Source: Actinomycetota bacterium (GTDB lineage Bacteria; Actinomycetota; Actinomycetes; Actinomycetales; Microbacteriaceae). From it: a stretch of DNA of 9,047 nucleotides. Location of the stretch: assembly GCA_009704605.1 (NCBI GenBank), contig WLDW01000027.1, positions 1 through 9,047 on the forward strand. The letters are read 5' to 3'. Each line of letters opens with the position of its first letter. The stretch's first letter is position 1. The notes beneath the pieces were generated by a model. It was not told the origin of the DNA. It did not search any database and saw only the letters and a program-made list of their open reading frames with translations. This document shows, piece by piece, positions 7,262-9,047 of this stretch. A program made the position numbers and the translations under genes.

Positions 7262-8721
7262 TTCAACTTCAGAGTCTTTGCCGTCGCGCTCAATGATTCA
7301 CGAGCTTTTGATGGGTCATCATTTAGCTTCAAACCGTAGCTTGGCACCGAGTTTGCAATACCCTTCATCCAAGCGTTCTGAGATTCCGGGAACATTCTCG
7401 TAGCAACATCAAGCATTACCCGAGTCGCAACCGAAGCACCAGGCGAGGCTCCAAGCAAACCAGCGATCGATCCATCGGCCGAGCTAATGACCTCGGTTCC
7501 AAACTGAAGCACCCCCAGCCCGTTGACTGGTTTAATTACCTGTGCTCTTTGTCCAGCTTCGTAAAGCTGCCAATCTTCCGTCTTCGCGTTTGGAACAAAC
7601 TCTCTAAGGCTTTCAAGCTTTTGTTTTGAGGATTTGAAAATCTCTTTGACCAAGTAGATAACCAAAGGAAAGTTCTTTAGAGCCACGGACAGGTAAGAAA
7701 CTATGTTTCCAAAACGAATTGAGGCTGGAAGATCAAGCCATGAGCCGTTTTTGAGGAACTTCAGGTTCAAACCAGCGAAGGGTCCAAATAGTAAAGAGGT
7801 CTTACCGTCAATAACTCTGGTGTCAAGGTGAGGAACAGACATGGGTGGCGCGCCAACCGCTGCTTGTGAATACACCTTTGCCTGATGCCTTGCAACCAGT
7901 TCAGGATTTTCGGTCTTAAAAAAGTGTCCACTGACTGGAAATGTTCCGTAGCCATTGATCTCTTTGATCTTTGCTTTTTGCAAAAGCTTCAAAGCCCATC
8001 CCCCGGCACCTACAAACACCCGCGGCGAGCTGAACTCAAATTTGGAGTCAGTGTTTTTCCCTGCAACTTGCCACAAGCCGTTGTTGCGATAAAGTGCGCG
8101 AACTTCGTGACTGGTTAGCACTTCGACATCTTTGGTTTTCAGCCAGGCAAAAAGTTGCTCGGTCAGCGCACCGTAGTCGACATCTGTACCTTGCTCGATT
8201 CTGGTCGCGGCAATTTCAGATGATGGGCGGCCCTCGATCATGATTGGTGCCCACTTAGCAATCTGTTCAAAGTCTTTGGAGAACTCAATTCCGGCAAACA
8301 GAGGTTGGTCTTTTAGGGCTTTGAATCGACGCTCGAGGTAGCTAACGTCCTTAGCGCCCTGAACAAATGTCATGTGCGGAACTGAATGAATGAATGTTTC
8401 TGGCTCACCGAGGACACCATCTTTAACCAAGCTTGACCAGAATTCCCTAGACTCCTGGAATTGCTGATTTATTGAAATTGCTTTTTCTGCAGATGGAAGA
8501 TTTCCGCTTGGGTCATCTGGCATGTAGTTGAGTTCGCAAAGTGCTGCGTGTCCCGTGCCAGCGTTGTTCCAAGCGTTTGATGATTCCATGGACACGTTGT
8601 CTAGACGCTCCAAAACAATCATTTTTAGATCTGGATTTGCCTGACGAAGTAACACGGCAAAAGTGGCGCTCATGATTCCGCCACCCACGAGGATCAAGTC
8701 GTACTGCCTAGTTGTTGGCAC
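7255..8721 (-). CDS. mqo: Malate:quinone oxidoreductase
   Basis: FAD-dependent, membrane-associated enzyme oxidising malate to oxaloacetate and passing electrons to the quinone pool (EC 1.1.5.4), a TCA-cycle step that needs no NAD. The 488-aa product has the usual length. The N-terminal Rossmann motif is LVGGGIMSAT (11-20), the adenosine-ribose-binding Glu38 follows in VLERL, and the family-typical stretch NNAGTGHAALCELNY spans 52-66. Further conserved parts are FVGAGGWALKLL (236-247), AGQRAQVIK (389-397) and FGTEVISSADGSIAGLLGASPGAS (407-430), which closes the FAD site. No transmembrane helix is evident; peripheral membrane attachment is expected from the family. The GTG start has GAAGGA 6 nt upstream, and the next Met (17) lies inside the FAD motif. 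It begins 35 nt after tRNA-Val on the same strand with no terminator between. Confidence 0.97.
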   Translation of the reverse strand: MPTTRQYDLILVGGGIMSATFAVLLRQANPDLKMIVLERLDNVSMESSNAWNNAGTGHAALCELNYMPDDPSGNLPSAEKAISINQQFQESREFWSSLVKDGVLGEPETFIHSVPHMTFVQGAKDVSYLERRFKALKDQPLFAGIEFSKDFEQIAKWAPIMIEGRPSSEIAATRIEQGTDVDYGALTEQLFAWLKTKDVEVLTSHEVRALYRNNGLWQVAGKNTDSKFEFSSPRVFVGAGGWALKLLQKAKIKEINGYGTFPVSGHFFKTENPELVARHQAKVYSQAAVGAPPMSVPHLDTRVIDGKTSLLFGPFAGLNLKFLKNGSWLDLPASIRFGNIVSYLSVALKNFPLVIYLVKEIFKSSKQKLESLREFVPNAKTEDWQLYEAGQRAQVIKPVNGLGVLQFGTEVISSADGSIAGLLGASPGASVATRVMLDVATRMFPESQNAWMKGIANSVPSYGLKLNDDPSKARESLSATAKTLKLKA

Positions 8722-8727
8722 TTACTT

Positions 8728-8733
8728 TCCTTC
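8728..8733 (-). promoter_or_regulatory. Shine-Dalgarno of mqo
   Basis: The minus strand reads GAAGGA, then AAGTAA, then GTG. The 6-nt spacing supports the GTG at 8721 as the mqo start. The site lies in the 35-nt spacer after tRNA-Val. Confidence 0.75.
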
Positions 8734-8756
8734 TTTGAAGCCTCGATACATTCTCG

Positions 8757-8828
8757 TGGGCGATACTGGGTTCGAACCAGTGACCTCTTCCGTGTCAGGG
8801 AAGCGCGCTACCACTGCGCCAATCGCCC
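8757..8828 (-). tRNA. tRNA-Val (anticodon GAC)
   Basis: A full 72-nt cloverleaf folds by eye: acceptor GGGCGAT/ATCGCCC, D stem GCGC/GCGC around AGTGGTA, anticodon stem CTTCC/GGAAG with loop CTGACAC (anticodon GAC, reading GUC and GUU), T stem ACTGG/CCAGT with loop TTCGAAC, discriminator A. No CCA is encoded, so a CCA-adding enzyme is needed. It is the last tRNA of a three-gene cluster and lies 35 nt before mqo. Confidence 0.97.
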
Positions 8829-8838
8829 GGGTAATTCG

Positions 8839-8909
8839 AGGTGAAGACGGGATTCGAACCCGTGTAGACGGCTTTGCAGGCCGCTGCCTAGCCTCTCGGC
8901 CACTCCACC
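8839..8909 (-). tRNA. tRNA-Cys (anticodon GCA)
   Basis: A 71-nt cloverleaf: acceptor GGTGGAG/CTTCACC with one G-U pair, short D stem GCC/GGC, anticodon stem GCGGC/GCCGT with loop CTGCAAA (anticodon GCA), T stem ACGGG/CCCGT with loop TTCGAAT. The discriminator is U73, the identity base of tRNA-Cys. CCA is not encoded. It is separated from tRNA-Val by 10 nt and from tRNA-Gly by 24 nt. Confidence 0.97.
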
Positions 8910-8933
8910 GATGCGTAGCTCATGGCCACTGCG

Positions 8934-9005
8934 AGCGGATGACGAGATTCGAACTCGCGACCCTCACCTTGGCAAGGTGATGCTCTACCACTGAGCCACA
9001 TCCGC
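8934..9005 (-). tRNA. tRNA-Gly (anticodon GCC)
   Basis: A 72-nt cloverleaf: acceptor GCGGATG/CATCCGC, D stem GCTC/GAGC around AGTGGTA, anticodon stem TCACC/GGTGA with loop TTGCCAA (anticodon GCC), T stem GCGAG/CTCGT with one G-U pair and loop TTCGAAT, discriminator U. CCA is not encoded. It is first in the transcript; Gly-Cys-Val is, as I recall, a common actinobacterial tRNA order. Confidence 0.97.
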
Positions 9006-9007
9006 GT

Positions 9008-9021
9008 GCAACCTAGGTTGC
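9008..9021. repeat. 14-bp perfect palindrome in the tRNA-cluster leader
   Basis: GCAACCTAGGTTGC is its own reverse complement. It lies 2 bp upstream of tRNA-Gly and 6 bp downstream of the candidate -10 box, so it begins at the predicted transcription start. With no loop bases it makes a poor hairpin but would suit a dimeric DNA-binding protein. Expected about once per 16 kb by chance. Confidence 0.45.
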
Positions 9022-9027
9022 TTGGCT

Positions 9028-9033
9028 ACTCTA
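9028..9033 (-). promoter_or_regulatory. Candidate -10 box of the tRNA-Gly-Cys-Val (mqo) transcript
   Basis: The minus strand reads GGGTTAGAGTAG; TAGAGT fits TANNNT and shares GGGTTAG with the pdxS box. Transcription would start near 9021, giving a leader of about 16 nt before tRNA-Gly that RNase P would remove. The -35 would fall just outside the right edge and cannot be checked. Confidence 0.5.
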
Positions 9034-9047
9034 ACCCAAATCCAAGC

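Noticed and set aside
8663..8980. 105-codon plus-strand reading frame containing GFEPVTSSVSGKR and RTRVDGFAGRC
   Set aside because: It is the antisense translation of mqo's 5' end and the tRNA-Val, tRNA-Cys and tRNA-Gly genes. Peptides of this form are a well-known false annotation in actinobacterial genomes.
8757..9005. Integration site or mobile element at the tRNA cluster
   Set aside because: No direct repeat of a tRNA 3' end, no integrase and no atypical genes on either side; the neighbours are housekeeping genes.
9020..9047. GCTTGG ... CCAAGC inverted repeat at the right edge as a terminator
   Set aside because: A 6-bp stem with a 16-nt loop and no T run; it overlaps the predicted tRNA promoter, and the window ends inside the region.
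1..9047. CRISPR array, insertion sequence, toxin-antitoxin or phage-defence genes
   Set aside because: No regularly spaced repeats, transposase or defence motifs were found on either strand; nearly every base belongs to recognised housekeeping genes.

Overview
The window looks like a piece of a compact actinobacterial chromosome, most likely a small-genome planktonic Microbacteriaceae (the Rhodoluna/Aquiluna kind). Three things suggest this: near-50% G+C by eye, tight gene packing, and the gene order thrS - HIT phosphorylase - pdxS - pdxT - yebC - ruvC - ruvA - ruvB, which is the actinobacterial order with some genes missing. The lineage is inferred from gene order and protein style, not from a search; another streamlined actinobacterium (e.g. 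Nanopelagicales) is not excluded.

Layout. Positions 1-6583 hold eight genes, all on the minus strand. Read in transcription order from the right they are threonyl-tRNA synthetase, a HIT-family AP4A phosphorylase, the two PLP synthase subunits PdxS and PdxT, the YebC/TACO1 translation factor, and RuvC, RuvA and RuvB (RuvB runs off the left edge). Gaps are between -4 and +41 nt, and several junctions are stop-to-start abutments. A divergent spacer of about 100 bp (6584-6685) separates thrS from a small plus-strand VIT/CCC1-type membrane transporter (6686-7258). That gene converges on a minus-strand malate:quinone oxidoreductase (7255-8721), and the two stop codons share the same CTAG. Upstream of mqo, on the same strand, is a cluster of tRNA-Gly(GCC), tRNA-Cys(GCA) and tRNA-Val(GAC). 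No stretch longer than about 300 bases lacks a gene.

How the genes fit together. thrS, the HIT protein, yebC and the tRNAs serve translation; pdxST makes pyridoxal phosphate de novo; ruvABC resolves Holliday junctions; mqo feeds electrons from malate to the quinone pool. All are housekeeping genes. I found no mobile element, CRISPR array, defence island or unknown gene, and I do not think the window holds an undescribed system. The points worth a second look are finer-grained: heavy use of GTG/TTG starts (7 of 10 genes), a repeated GGTTAGRRT -10 motif, a probably leaderless pdxS, perfect palindromes at two promoters, absence of the phosphatidylinositol mannoside genes usually found between the HIT gene and pdxS, and a transporter that lacks its cytoplasmic metal-binding domain.
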